A DNA stretch of 64,000 bases from Zychaea mexicana. Taxonomy: Eukaryota > Mucoromycota > Mucoromycetes > Mucorales > Lichtheimiaceae. Shown here piece after piece: positions 46,002 to 57,107 of the stretch; the stretch's first letter is position 1, and each line of letters starts with the position of its first letter. The DNA lies in the NCBI RefSeq assembly GCF_025766255.1, contig NW_026516819.1, positions 25,990 to 89,989 on the forward strand, given 5' to 3'. The position numbers were made by a program, and so were the translations under genes. The notes beneath the pieces were generated by a model. It made no database searches. It saw nothing but the letters and a program-made list of their open reading frames with translations, and had not been told where the DNA came from.

Positions 46002-48224
46002 TTATTGACGTTGCGTAGCAGAGCGTCTGGTGTGATTGTGCTGTCTCATGATGTCTTCATGGAAAAGAGCTAATTCCCTTACACGCTGTGCATATTGTTC
46101 ACTCACTTCTGGTGGTATTGTAGAGAGCTGTAATATGCTGTTTCGGTCATGATCCATTGATGTTAAGGTTTGCGCAATATATTGCAGATTGTCGCGAAGG
46201 TCGTCAATAATATCTACTGTTTCTTCAACAGCTACGTTCTCAACAGCTTCAGCAATTTGCAACTCACCTTGCTGGTTAGGAATCGTATGTGGAATCAGCT
46301 CAAGTGCTCTAGTCTGCACTGTTTCAAAACCAAGCATCATATCTGTGAATCGCTTCAACAAATACAAGTGCTTGCAAAGAGCTTGTCTATGCATAAAATA
46401 TTCACAGGTACAAAATAAAATAAGCTTATCAGCATTGACAGCTATCTTGTATACCTCGGTTGATTGAGACTGAAATGAGTTTACTTTCCAAGTGCCCATC
46501 ATTGGAGTACTGATATGTCCCCCCTCAGGATTGCGGATCATTGTCGCAATAGCATCAACAGTTACTAGAGATGCAGTATATCGGCGCAGTGATAGTTGAT
46601 TTTCGACAGGACCCATACGACCGTTGTTGCAGAAGACTCGTTCGCGTTCGCATTTAAAGTAAAACTCGACTTCGTGCGTAAGAACAAAAAATAAGCGGTC
46701 AAGTCGTTTGTTGCGGATGTGTTTGAGATAGACAGTTTTGAGCTAGTTATGCCATGATTCGATAAAGTTGTTGGTCGTCATAAATCTGTTGTAGGGATGG
46801 ACGTATGTCGTTGACCAATGCTGGATAATGTTCTCGTGCAAATAATGCCGTTCCAAATCCTGGAATTCCTCTTGCTCATAATACTTCTCCTGAAATTCCT
46901 GGATGGCATGGTACAGATCATCGATATCCTGTTCGTGCAGCATTGCTTTCAATGCAGTCATCATTTCGCTACGATACTCCTTTAGGTCATCGGCTGTCTT
47001 CGATGCATCCAAGCGAACTTTATATTTCAGGTTGCGGTTCCATGCTTGGATGACATGAAACGCGCAGTAATGGATGGCTGCCAAGGGGAATTGGGATTGG
47101 ATGGCATTAACTTCGGGAATGCTGCAATCAATGATCATCATATCAATCACCATGCCACACGTATTGCGAAGAAACTGTAACCATTGAGTGATTGGACCGC
47201 CAGAGTGATCGTTGGTGAACATATATGCAATGGGATAGCCAGTTCCTGTGTGAGGATCGCGTGTTACAATGGTGTACATAATATCAGCAAGACGACTTGT
47301 GATGCTATGGGTAGCATCCATGCAAACGGACGTTGAGTTTTGGAGCTGGGCAAGCTGCATTTGGGATAGGAACTCGAAAGAGTAAGTGTCGATGGAGGTG
47401 GTGTATTCGGATGTATTGCCATTGTATACAATATAGTTCTCATTGGCAAGGCGTTGATCCAGCCAGACTTTTGCTGACAGCATATCATTTGGGTTGAACT
47501 GGTAAAGGTCGGTTTTCAACTATATTAAAATGTTTTAGTAATGTAAGATTACTAGATTGATGTGTTTAAAAAGTACATCAATCTGTTGACATACCTTCAA
47601 CATCATGTTATATACATCCTCATAATTCACACGTCGTTGTCCAGTACTGTACACCACTTGGGATCCTTACTGTGTTGACGAGCTTGCACCAGCATTGTTT
47701 CGTGCCTCGTCCACAGTGTCAAGTTGTCGCAAGATGGACATACGGATATCCCTGCAATTTCTTCCGTCCTGCAGCTGCCGGGTGATGCTGTCGACTGTCA
47801 AGGACGTCAACGGAAGAGTGCGCACGTCATCGCGATCTCCAGGAACGTGATTGACGTGAGGACTTGTCATTTCGATCTCACAAGTGGTTGGGAGATCGCG
47901 CCAAATGGTGACCTTCAACTTGCTAGTACAGCCGCACTTCTTACTGTCCTTCTGGGCGAGTCGTATATTACGCTTTGGGGTATAGCTGCTGAAACGATGA
48001 CAATAGAAAGTCTCCCTATAAAGGATTCTGGTGCCATTCACAGTCTTGCGTTTGTGGACCCATTTGTAGCCACACAATTCCGAGATGCGATCCTTGAAGA
48101 TTTGCCATTGAGCAGCAGGAACGCGCTCGATTTTGTTGGGAACAAGCGCAAGTACGCCAGGTACAGTCGAGTGTGAAAGAGCGTAACGAATGTTGTCAAG
48201 GGTAGTAATGTGTTGGTTGTTCAT
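46002..48224 (-). pseudogene. MULE transposase with FAR1-like zinc region and SWIM finger, two in-frame stops
   Basis: Exons 48224-47595 and 47519-46002 join in phase, 716 codons in all. The N-terminal part is a FAR1/WRKY-like DNA-binding region (FKDRISELCGYKW...ETFYCHRF...KKCGCTSKL). The DDE core shows VCMDATHSITSR, MMIIDCSIPEV, the C/H block YCAFHVIQAW and the Glu in TNNFIESWHN. A SWIM finger follows (CTCEYFMHRQALCKHLY), usual for MULE transposases. In-frame stops are TAA at 47667-47669 and TAG at 46743-46745; in both cases the same frame runs straight on, so each is a point mutation in an otherwise whole gene. The TIRs around it are intact, so the element could move only if a transposase were supplied from elsewhere. 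Confidence 0.85.
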
Positions 48225-48835
48225 AGTTGTTGGTTTTTAATGAAAAAATAAAGTTGCTGTTGTAGTAGCAAAGAAACTTCTTCCTCCTTCGAAACAACAA
48301 ACGCCTTTTCTTCTTCGTCCGTGCCATATTATCATCACCGCTCAGAGCTATATCTATAGTTTTTAATAGAAGCACTTGTAGTAACATGCAATCCCTTCTC
48401 ACACCCGTTTATGCAGACAACTGAAACACAATGGCGACATAAGGTATGATCTTTTACTTTTATTCTTTTATCCCAACCATAACATCTACAGTGACAATAA
48501 TAAAACCCTACATTCCACCCATCAGCATATATAACTACCTTATCCACCAAGACCGGCAATTTTCGTGTTGGCATATGCAAAAGGAAAAAGGTAATCGTCG
48601 TTGTCACCGTGTGTGTGCAAGTACAGCGAATTGCAGAGGAGGATTATAGTTGTGGAGGTGTGTATGCATCATAGGAATATAATTATCATCGCATTAATGT
48701 GTATACATACAGCAAAGAAAGAGATGACCGTCACTACAATACGATGATGATGTGCGTGTGCATACAAGTATAAAAACAAAAGACCGGCGTCATAGTCGTC
48801 AACATGTAATATGGGCGTATATGGTAGAGAGGTAT

Positions 48836-49484
48836 TTGCGTCAGGCTGTATGTTTTGCAAGCCAATGGCGGATCAGCGTCATGTTGTATATGAATGTGTT
48901 TGAGTAATGGAGAAGAAGAATGTTGCGTCGTAGTTGTTGTGAGTACGAGTTGAATGTGCAAGTAGAAGACGATGTTGTATTACGCAGTAAGTTTGACGTT
49001 GGAATGGCGCAAGATGGTACATTAAGTATAGACAGAAAAAAAAAAAGAGAAAAAAGCAGTAATTCTGAATAAGCATGTATCCACCAAAGCTATATCCCAA
49101 GCACAACCGACAACCTTTTCCTTCCCTTGTTCACCTACGCAACTTTGAAAGGCTATCGTTTTTTCTACAGTAACGGCGGTCTACACCTTACAAATCTTGA
49201 GCACATGCTTTTTTTTAAAAAAACAATTACCATGATTCCGTTTTTTGTTCAATCTGTGGATTGTGCCGCTTTGTTTTCTTTTTCTCTTCTATTCATCATG
49301 GAGACAGTAAAAAGTCATATACAAGTGTGTTCGCAGCAGTTGAATTGCCATGGTGGTTGTTAATGAGAAGAAAAAAAAGATCTTTGGTTGTTGCTGCTGC
49401 TATTTAACCCCACTCTTTCCTCCCGCCTCAGCCACCACCCTCTAATTTTTTTCACACTCAACCGGGGTGGAAATAAGGGGATGC
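48836..49484 (-). repeat. MULE right terminal inverted repeat
   Basis: Partner of 45115-45758. Differences are mostly in A/T-run lengths and single bases, for example TTCCACCCCGG here against TTCACCCCGG in the left repeat when read inward. Confidence 0.92.
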
Positions 49485-49784
49485 GGCTGGTGGTGAGAAA
49501 CGATGAAGGGTGGTGAGAGGAGGCATGTATTTCAATAAAATCTTTATAATGGGTCTATCTGTTATTGTTCAAGTAACTAGACTACTCGTTAACTATCAGT
49601 AAAGTACCGGTTTTTCTTTAAAGTGATCTTCGATTTTCTTATAAATCAAAGTGCTGCAATAGTACGATTGCAGCAAGACCATAACTATTGTACAGTATTA
49701 TGGGTGTTTACATAATATATCATGTTTTCATGGTCTGATTGATAACTAGTACACTTCTTTGACACTATTTTCTTTTTGCTTACG

Positions 49785-51571
49785 TTATTCGATTACACAT
49801 CTTGTAGCAATATTTCTGTTTGCGAGCTGGTTGTTTGACGTTTTTAAAGTAAGAGAGAAGGGAAGAGGTCTAATTTTGTGGTCGATTAAGTAGGAATGGT
49901 TGGTGAAGTTGTGGCGGGTACAAAAGAGATTATGGGAGCGATGGACAGAAGGGTACACAACTTGGGCAGCTGGTCTAAAAGAGACATGGTAGAAATGAAA
50001 ATTGCTCAACTGCATACTGATAGGTTTACCTGTAGGAGCGGAAAGGAAAGGTATGTATAGAGTTGAGAATTCAACAGAATACCAAGCAATGGCTTTTGAG
50101 AACGCATTGGCAGCTAGAATTGTACAAGAATGATTGAAATATGAAGCAGTATTGCAAGGAGAGGAGCGATCGGATAACTTATGCTACACTGAAGCCAGTT
50201 CATCTTCTCTAAAGAGATGTAAGAAATTAGCGCGATTCTGCTGCAAAAACACAAACATATCGTCTTTGATAAATGGCCACATATCCTCATCGTTTTTCAA
50301 GGCCAAAGCCAAGACACGAAAACCACAATCACCATCAGGCTAAGGACTAACAATAGTGGCGACTTGCTGCTTGGGTACATCGGTGCTTAAGACACCAGCC
50401 AATGGCACCGCCAGATCCTTGCCCTTTCCTTCCCTATTTTAACGGCCCACCACAATCAGCTTATATTATACACTGGAATGATTGGTACATACCATGTGGC
50501 TGCTGCGTCAGCTCCGAAGCCCGTCTTGGCCTTTTTTGCTTTGCTCATCTTGGATTTCGAGTGTAATTGGCAAGCGTTTGTTGTTATTACTGCTGTTGCT
50601 GCTGCTGCTGCTGGCGTTATTTGCAGTAGTGCGAGCTGTTGTTTTCTTTGTTCGCACAGGTGGAGATTGCAGTTCATGCATATCAATGAACGAATCATTA
50701 CTGATTGCCTTCAATTTATGCAAAAGATCTGCTAGTTGCTGCTGGTTTTGGAGATTGAATCCTAGGTTTTCAATCCGGACAAGCTCAGCGGCGACTTGCT
50801 TTTCGATCGTTGGCTTCTCGTGGTCGTCCACAACTGCTATAACGTTGGGTGCAGAGAGCACATCGACAAATTCGTCTATTGCAAAAAAGAAGAAAAGAAA
50901 ACCGGCTCATAAATCGTCGGTGAACATACTCACCATTGTTTTAAACTCTGCAATAGCCATACCATTGAGATTCGATGCTGTTTTTTCTGGGAACAAGTGC
51001 CAACGCCGAGGGATAATCGACAATGGAATGGGCCCGTTAGCTGGATACATATGACAGCATGGTATTCCGTAATGGATCTTTAAGGCACACTTGTAATGCA
51101 TCGTCTTCAGCACGTTCGAAAATCTCAACTGGTCTTTGATGGCTTCAAAAGCAAAGCGAGATATATTACGACTGAGGAGCTCAAGTCGCGTTTTATATGC
51201 CTCAGGAAGATGAGAATTAGCACTCAATGCTTCCTTATCAACCTACTGATTCCAGTTGGTGTTCTACAAAAGCGGCTATCATCAATTACACAGTATTGCT
51301 TATCGCAAACCCCAAACGTGCCGATACTTAAATATAAGTATGCAACAACATGAATTGATGCGAACATTTCTCAGCAAAACGTATGTATATATACCTTGTC
51401 TTTATACCACATATTCAGATGTGTGAAAAAAAGATGAAGGCTGCTGGATGGATCGATGTACTTTTTGATTTCGGCGTGAGCACCTTCAGCCCGGTTGGTA
51501 CTCGTATTTCCAAGGTGTCGCAGTTGGCCGGTCTCACTACCAACCCATTTTTCCCCAAAGGCAAACGGCAC
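49785..51571 (-). pseudogene. 3' part of a Mutator-like transposase fused to an OTU cysteine protease domain
   Basis: From 51571 the frame reads NTSTNRAEGAHAEIKKYI, the conserved Glu block of MULE transposases. After an intron (51395-51243) comes a SWIM-like C-x-H ending (CALKIHYGIPCCHMY...IPRRWHLF). A linker with a coiled coil and poly-Asn follows, then a Trp-containing block (TWYVPIIPVY). Next is an OTU domain: SP-stop-PDGDCGFRVLALALK at 50346-50300, where DGDCGFR holds the catalytic Cys, then ANAFSKAIAWYSVEFSTLYI and NFHFYHVSF (about 50007-49980) with the likely catalytic His. There are several frame breaks and at least two in-frame stops, one just before DGDCGFR. The transposase N-terminal half is missing. 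OTU domains remove ubiquitin; their role in a transposase is unknown. Confidence 0.62.
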
Positions 51572-51707
51572 CGTAGTTATATCACATTCTTCATCGTATT
51601 AAGCAAACTAACCATGACACAGCAAAAAATACTCCTTTAACGACACCAGCTTCATCATTCCAACCCTTTCTCCGCCACCCCAGCAGGGTAGACCACGTCG
51701 CGCATCC

Positions 51708-52711
51708 ATGACCCCTGGAACGCCAACTTTGACATGGTACTCTGACAAATTCCGCCCTATCAACTTTCCTTTGCAAAACTATTGCATCAAGCATTCCAAA
51801 CACTATGCCACTGAAGACGCCTTCAGAAAGCACACGACAAAGTGCCATGGAATGAAGCTTGAAAAAAAGCGTCCAGGTCCGCCATCAACAGTGTCAGCAA
51901 AAAGGCAAAGGCACACAAAATGGGAGAACTCAAAGAAGTATGCTCCCACTGACAAGGCCAGAAAGACGATACAACGACGAGATGCCGCTGCTTCAAAAAT
52001 GTTCATGGAGCTGCTGGTGATAGGCGAATTTAAACGACAACGAGCTTATTTAAAGCTACTCGATGCTGTTGAAGTTGCTATTGAGCGAATTGAATTCCAT
52101 TGTACAATCCAAGAGTATCAAAGCAAGTTCGGATCCTCCTGGAAATATTGCGTCTACTCTTTATGCGCAGCAGAAGGTCGCACTGTTTTGGATTCGACAA
52201 AGAACCAATTTTTCGACAACATTTTTATGCAAGAAGCAGAGAAGGAGAAGCAGAGAAGGAATACGAACAGCTCTCTGTGTCCGAGATCATGGATGTGAAT
52301 GCTGCTGTCAGAGACGCTTTGAAAGCAACTTGCCCTCGATTTCTTGCTGACCATGGGCCTATATTTAGAGCTTTCCGTTGGGTTGGAAACCCTTTTCTGT
52401 TGCGCTCAAGCCATAGCGACGAGAGCATTATCAATCTCGGGACGATCACCGACGATGAAGATGAAGAGAGGGGCCTCTTCAAGAAAAACGTCCCAAGACC
52501 CGATGAATGGAGGTCCCTTCTCGAAAACGATTTGGAACCAGTGCTGTTGCGCATTGAGTCCACCGGTAATAAAAAACTCAGAGGACGTCGATACGAAGAA
52601 GAAGAAGAAGATGTAGGCGAGGAAACAGCTCATAGCAGCTCTGAAGGTGGAAGCGGCCATAGTAGTGTTAGTGAAGATGATCAACATGAAGTAGAGTACG
52701 AAGACTTTTAA
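51708..52711 (+). pseudogene. C2H2-finger protein with acidic tail, frameshifted
   Basis: The frame from 51708 carries one C2H2 finger (CIKHSKHYATEDAFRKHTTKCH), a basic linker (KRPGPPSTVSAKRQRHTKWE) and a helical segment with KMFMELLVIGEFKRQRAYLK. Around 52230-52270 it switches frame, then continues as LSVSEIMDVNAAVRDALKAT, PIFRAFRWVGNPFLLRSS and a strongly acidic Ser/Glu tail ending at 52711. Open reading upstream of the ATG (GRPRRAS) hints at an earlier start. It faces away from the Mutator-OTU remnant 137 bp to its left. No family is recognised. A single-base indel seems to be the only damage. Confidence 0.48.
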
Positions 52712-53275
52712 TAATGATGTTTGCTCATGCTCACATAGACAATACTTGTTTGATGATCTACTCGGCAAATTATTAAGTTACATCAATGATACAAATCCTT
52801 CCATCAAGGCTTTTCAACATATCAAAAGGAAGCATTGATTTTAATAGCTTAATCCCTAACAATAATCAGCATTGAAGAAAGCATAACCGAAGTAGTAACA
52901 CATTGTTCACATTTATTTATCAAGTAAAAAAGGTGATGCATATAAGAAGTACTGCACTTAGCTTTTCCCTTATCGGTTGATCACCGAGCATATAGATTCT
53001 AGTAAAAAGAGCTGGCTAACCTCATTTTAAACCAGGATTCAGATTCCCTCTTGTATATCATATAGTAACCGGTAGCTAAGCTAGACTTTACCTCCGCTGA
53101 CACAAATACGGCCGATTGCTAGATGTGATCCCCGGTGAGTTTGATTGTGACAGAAAACCAACTAAATATAATGCTTGTTAGCATACATAGCATTTGAGCT
53201 AAATCATAGCACTATTGTTACATATCCATATTCTTGTTTATCGTAAGCAAATAGAAAAAAAGTTGCGAGTTGTGT
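52712..53275. other. intergenic, no gene seen
   Basis: AT-rich sequence between two convergent gene ends (the + gene ending at 52711 and the - KDZ gene ending at 53276). It would hold both 3' untranslated regions. No repeat or RNA gene was noticed. Confidence 0.5.
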
Positions 53276-56200
53276 TTACTGAGCGGACGAGGTTGGTGCA
53301 GTATCAACCGGCATCCCCTCTCGAAACGGAGTTGGATCGTCTTCCCATTCCTCGTCTTCGATTTCATCGGCTATCTTTGTAGGGTCTAACACCTCCAAAT
53401 TGGTCTCCTCATCTTCTTCCTCCATACCAGCAGCATTACGAAGCAGCGACAAGGATCCTGGGTTAGCCTCGGTAGAATCAAGAATTACGGCCAATTGTTT
53501 CGCTTGTTCTCTTTGCCAAGACTTGGCACGCTCCAACTTGCGTTTCCACATTTGGATCAAACCGATCTGGCCATAACACGCTTCCAAATTGTATGGCACA
53601 GTTACGGCTGCGTTGATAGCCATTTCGAGCTTATCAATAGCAGCTTGTCCATACTTTAACACAGAAGCGGCTTCGTCCTAATAGCGGTCCATAAATCTGT
53701 GCATTAACATTACCGGCAAATTAAGTCAAGCAAAATTTCCATACCTTCAAAAAAGCAAGTTCTTCGTTTGCTCTTTGCAAACCATGGAAAGCGTCGTATG
53801 GTGCGTTATCCTCAACGGTGCAAATGATGTTCATGCGAAAACGTAAATGACTGTCTTTTCGAAGTACTGCATTGATATCGTTACCATAATCTTCGAAGCC
53901 TGCATATAGCGTTAGTCATTTGTTAAAGTCGGTCATGCTGTATGATGCGAAGATATAACACGTACCAAAAACAGGTCCGGCATTGATCTTCGTGTTGTAT
54001 GTTATGAGGCGCTTTTCAATTTGATTTCGCGCTGCTTGTCTTTGTCCTGCGAGATTCTGCGTCTGGTTGTGGCCTACAAAGACAATATTTCAGATGAGTT
54101 TGTCTTTACTCGATCGAGCTGATCAAAGATGTTACCATTGCCTTGGTGTTTGAAAGCTTGATTAATAATATCATAGATAGCAATAGCAACACGCAAATTC
54201 TCTATAGCTCTGCATGTTTGAGCAAATCTGCTGCTGCCATCTTTTTCGACGTTTCTTTTTTGGATTCGGCGACGTGTCTATCCCATTTCTCTTCCATCTC
54301 TTTCATCGCTTCTTCATCATTGACATTAACGCCCGACTGTCTTAGAGCTTTCAGCGCATCTTCTTCAAGCTTGAGTGTGCGTACGTATCTGCGGTGGATG
54401 TATTGGCCTATAAGAGCAAACGTTCAGTGGATTTGCCGCAATTTGCCATGTTGGTGCGATTAATATACCTAATTGTCATCTTTTTGTTGGGCGTAAAAGT
54501 TCAGAGCAATCGTCAGCGTGAGTCGTCTGTTGAGAGACGACATATGTCGTGTCATAGACACAAATCCGTTGAGGAATGACCAAAGTCTCTCTAGATGTTC
54601 ACCATCTTGCAGCCCAAAGCCGATCCTCAAACGAGGGTAAAATGAATTTGGCATTCGGGATTGTGCCCGGTTATATGAAAAATGCCGACAGCAATGTCAA
54701 CATCCTTAATGCTGTGTAGACGATCGGTTCTCTGGTAATAAGAAATAAAAAAAGAGAGATATGTAACCGCTGGTAGGTTTGCAGTGTATGGTATTTAAGA
54801 ATCGAAGATTACCTGCAGAGCAGGACGAAGCTTGCAACCGACATCGTACATGATGCGGATGTTTGATCCGTAAAGGGGTAAGTCGATCACCTTCTGTAGA
54901 CAGCTAAGCATGTATGTGTATCTAGTATCATTTGACATCGGTTAAAGTAAGACCTGATACATTAAATGTATACTTCGAGAAACTCACTGTTCGCCTGGCG
55001 TATTCATATCGATGATGGCCACTGGATGACCATGACCACACGTACACGCGAATGCTCCTGTCTGGTCCAGATGGCTTGTTTTTACTCTCTTCTTCAAGTT
55101 GGGAGCTTGCCAAGTCTCACATCCGTCAGTTGTCTGGGAATTAAGGTTATTCAATATAAATGCACGCTCCATGTATGTCCTAAATATTCATACCGAGCTT
55201 TCATATTGAATTACTTGCTCCGGCTTGACCCACGGGCGATCGACTTCCTCTTGGCCTTCAAAGGCGACTTCCTTCGGATCCTTTGTCTTAGCAAACGACG
55301 TAGCGACTGGTTTCCATCTCCAGCTATGATCTTGGGACCAGACTAAAACAAACGCTCGACATGTTTAACTCCTTAATATAGATAATTGTTTCACAGCACA
55401 TAAATTAGAAACATACCGCATATCTGCATGCGGGACATGCGTCATCCAGGTCACATAGATCTCGATGCTTCTTCTCCAGATTGAGCGTTAATCTCCCATA
55501 AATTGGGAGAGCTTCCGTCAGTCGTTGCTTGAACGATGCAGGTATCGGAAGCTAATAGAAAGTGTGTAATCACATTAAGTTCATCCTATTTACTTATCTT
55601 TCCATCTATTAAACTAATCATACCTTGAAGTGATACTCTGCTCGAGCCCATTCAGCGATTGCATGGATCGAGACACGGCAAATGTAATGCATGTTATGGA
55701 AACTGCGCATTTGTTCAATGTGAATGGCGTGCTGCGGATCGAATGGTGTCAAAGGAAAGAGATGACGACTCATCATGACAACTGGCAACGAATGTTCGGG
55801 GCAATTCTTGCAGTAAGTGATCTTGTCAGGGCGAATCCCTAACACATATGTTGATCAATTGATGGTCTACTTTCTAACTGTTTTTCCTTTTCTTATTCGT
55901 AAAGTTGAGGAACTGCTTCTATTCATACCACACTTATAAACAGTCGTGACGTAGGTCGACTTCTTCTCTTTGCACGCGCACGTCAAGAAAACGTCGTCGG
56001 TGGCCTTTAGTGACTGAGGTACTGGGACCTGGACACCATAGCCTTGGATATACGCCTCAGTGAGAAAAGGTAAGAGCTCGGCCCATTTCTTGGCACGTTC
56101 GTCGGTTCTCTTCCTTTTACGCATGACGAAAGGACTTTCTACGACATTGGCCCATTCATTTTCGTTGGTGTCAGAGGGTGTAATCTGAGCTCGCGAATTC

Positions 56201-56304
56201 GAAGCATTACGTCCGATCAAAGAGGTCGTGTGCGTAAGCTTTTTCGTCCCATACTTGTGGACTACTCCAAAAGTTCTTTTGCGTTTTTCACCGAGTTCAG
56301 GCAT
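53276..56304 (-). pseudogene. KDZ (Kyakuja-Dileera-Zisupton) transposase, 11 exons, four one-base frame breaks
   Basis: Eleven exons fit: 56304-55929, 55838-55624, 55551-55417, 55342-55194, 55133-54988, 54921-54813, 54731-54469, 54407-54136, 54073-53966, 53899-53745 and 53677-53276, about 777 residues. KDZ enzymes are DDE transposases with a CxC zinc region. Visible blocks are TCACKEKK, YCKNCPEHSL then LFPLTPFDPQHAI, CPACRY, IIAGDGNQSLRR (first Asp), HLDQTGAFACTCGHGH, IRIMYDVGCKL (second Asp), FHITGHNPEC and RIGFGLQDGEHLERLWS (Glu), with a coiled-coil acidic C-terminus. All splice sites are intact. Four frame breaks remain, each fixed in phase by adding one base to a short T- or A-run (near 55290, 54645, 54470 and 54210). 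That pattern may be decay or consensus error. Confidence 0.82.
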
Positions 56305-57107
56305 TTTTTTGTTTGATAAGAGGAGAGGGATAATAAACTACTGACGGCAACTGCCACAAATGGCAAGCGTGCACAGGTGTATAATGTAGACCCCGCACTT
56401 GCGGTTGCGGTTGCGGTTACTTGTCGAGCTGTTCCTCGATAATACCGCAAGTAAAAATCCGACTATCCAAGTCGGCGGCTGGGTATGACTAGGACGGTAG
56501 ATCCTATTGTCTTGCTCAATTGCTAATTTTAGATTTCCCTTAACAATAAAGCAACGTGTCTTCCAGCGTCTGTGCGCTTTCATATGAAAGTGGCTACCAC
56601 GTGGAATGTTCTTTTTTTTCGGTCTTTACGCTGCAATGCCAGTGACGATCACACACTATAGGCAGGAACTGTGCTTTTGCTTAAAATAAATCGTGTGCCA
56701 CGTGTGCCTCGCTTATCTTTCTCAACAGCGTGCCACTTTTTTTTTCTTTCCTTTTCGAGTCACTTCCCGTTCCACCATTTTCAGTGTAGCAGCATTCAAT
56801 GAAATTCTTTCTTTAAATACTTCTGAAAGTCCTCTCTGCATCCACTACTACCAACAGGCATGTGTTTTTTTATTATTCGGATCAAAGTTGACATCAAGTC
56901 AATGCATTTACACGAGCTTCATATTCACAAAAACGGCAGCAATGGTGGCGCCATCATTTTCTCATATTACCCGCTTCTCTATAAGCATGTGGCAATGATT
57001 CTAGGACCACATAAACTGACAGAATACTAATACCCCTCATGCACAAAGATTTTGTCAGTCAGTTATCCCCCAATTTTTTATCCCAATCTATTCTTTCTGC
57101 TGTGACC

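Larger units (their letters stand above)
45115..49484 (-). mobile_element. Mutator-like element, 4.37 kb, long terminal inverted repeats
   Basis: Inverted repeats 45115-45758 (644 bp) and 48836-49484 (649 bp) match with few differences. They bracket a transposase gene on the minus strand. Both ends read GCATCCCCTTATTTC inward. Long TIRs around a DDE transposase with a SWIM finger are the defining layout of MULEs. The nine bases outside each end (CGGAGGCCG and GGCTGGTGG) do not match, so no target-site duplication is visible; either it has decayed or the ends differ from my call. Spacers 45759-46001 and 48225-48835 hold nothing else recognisable. Confidence 0.85.
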
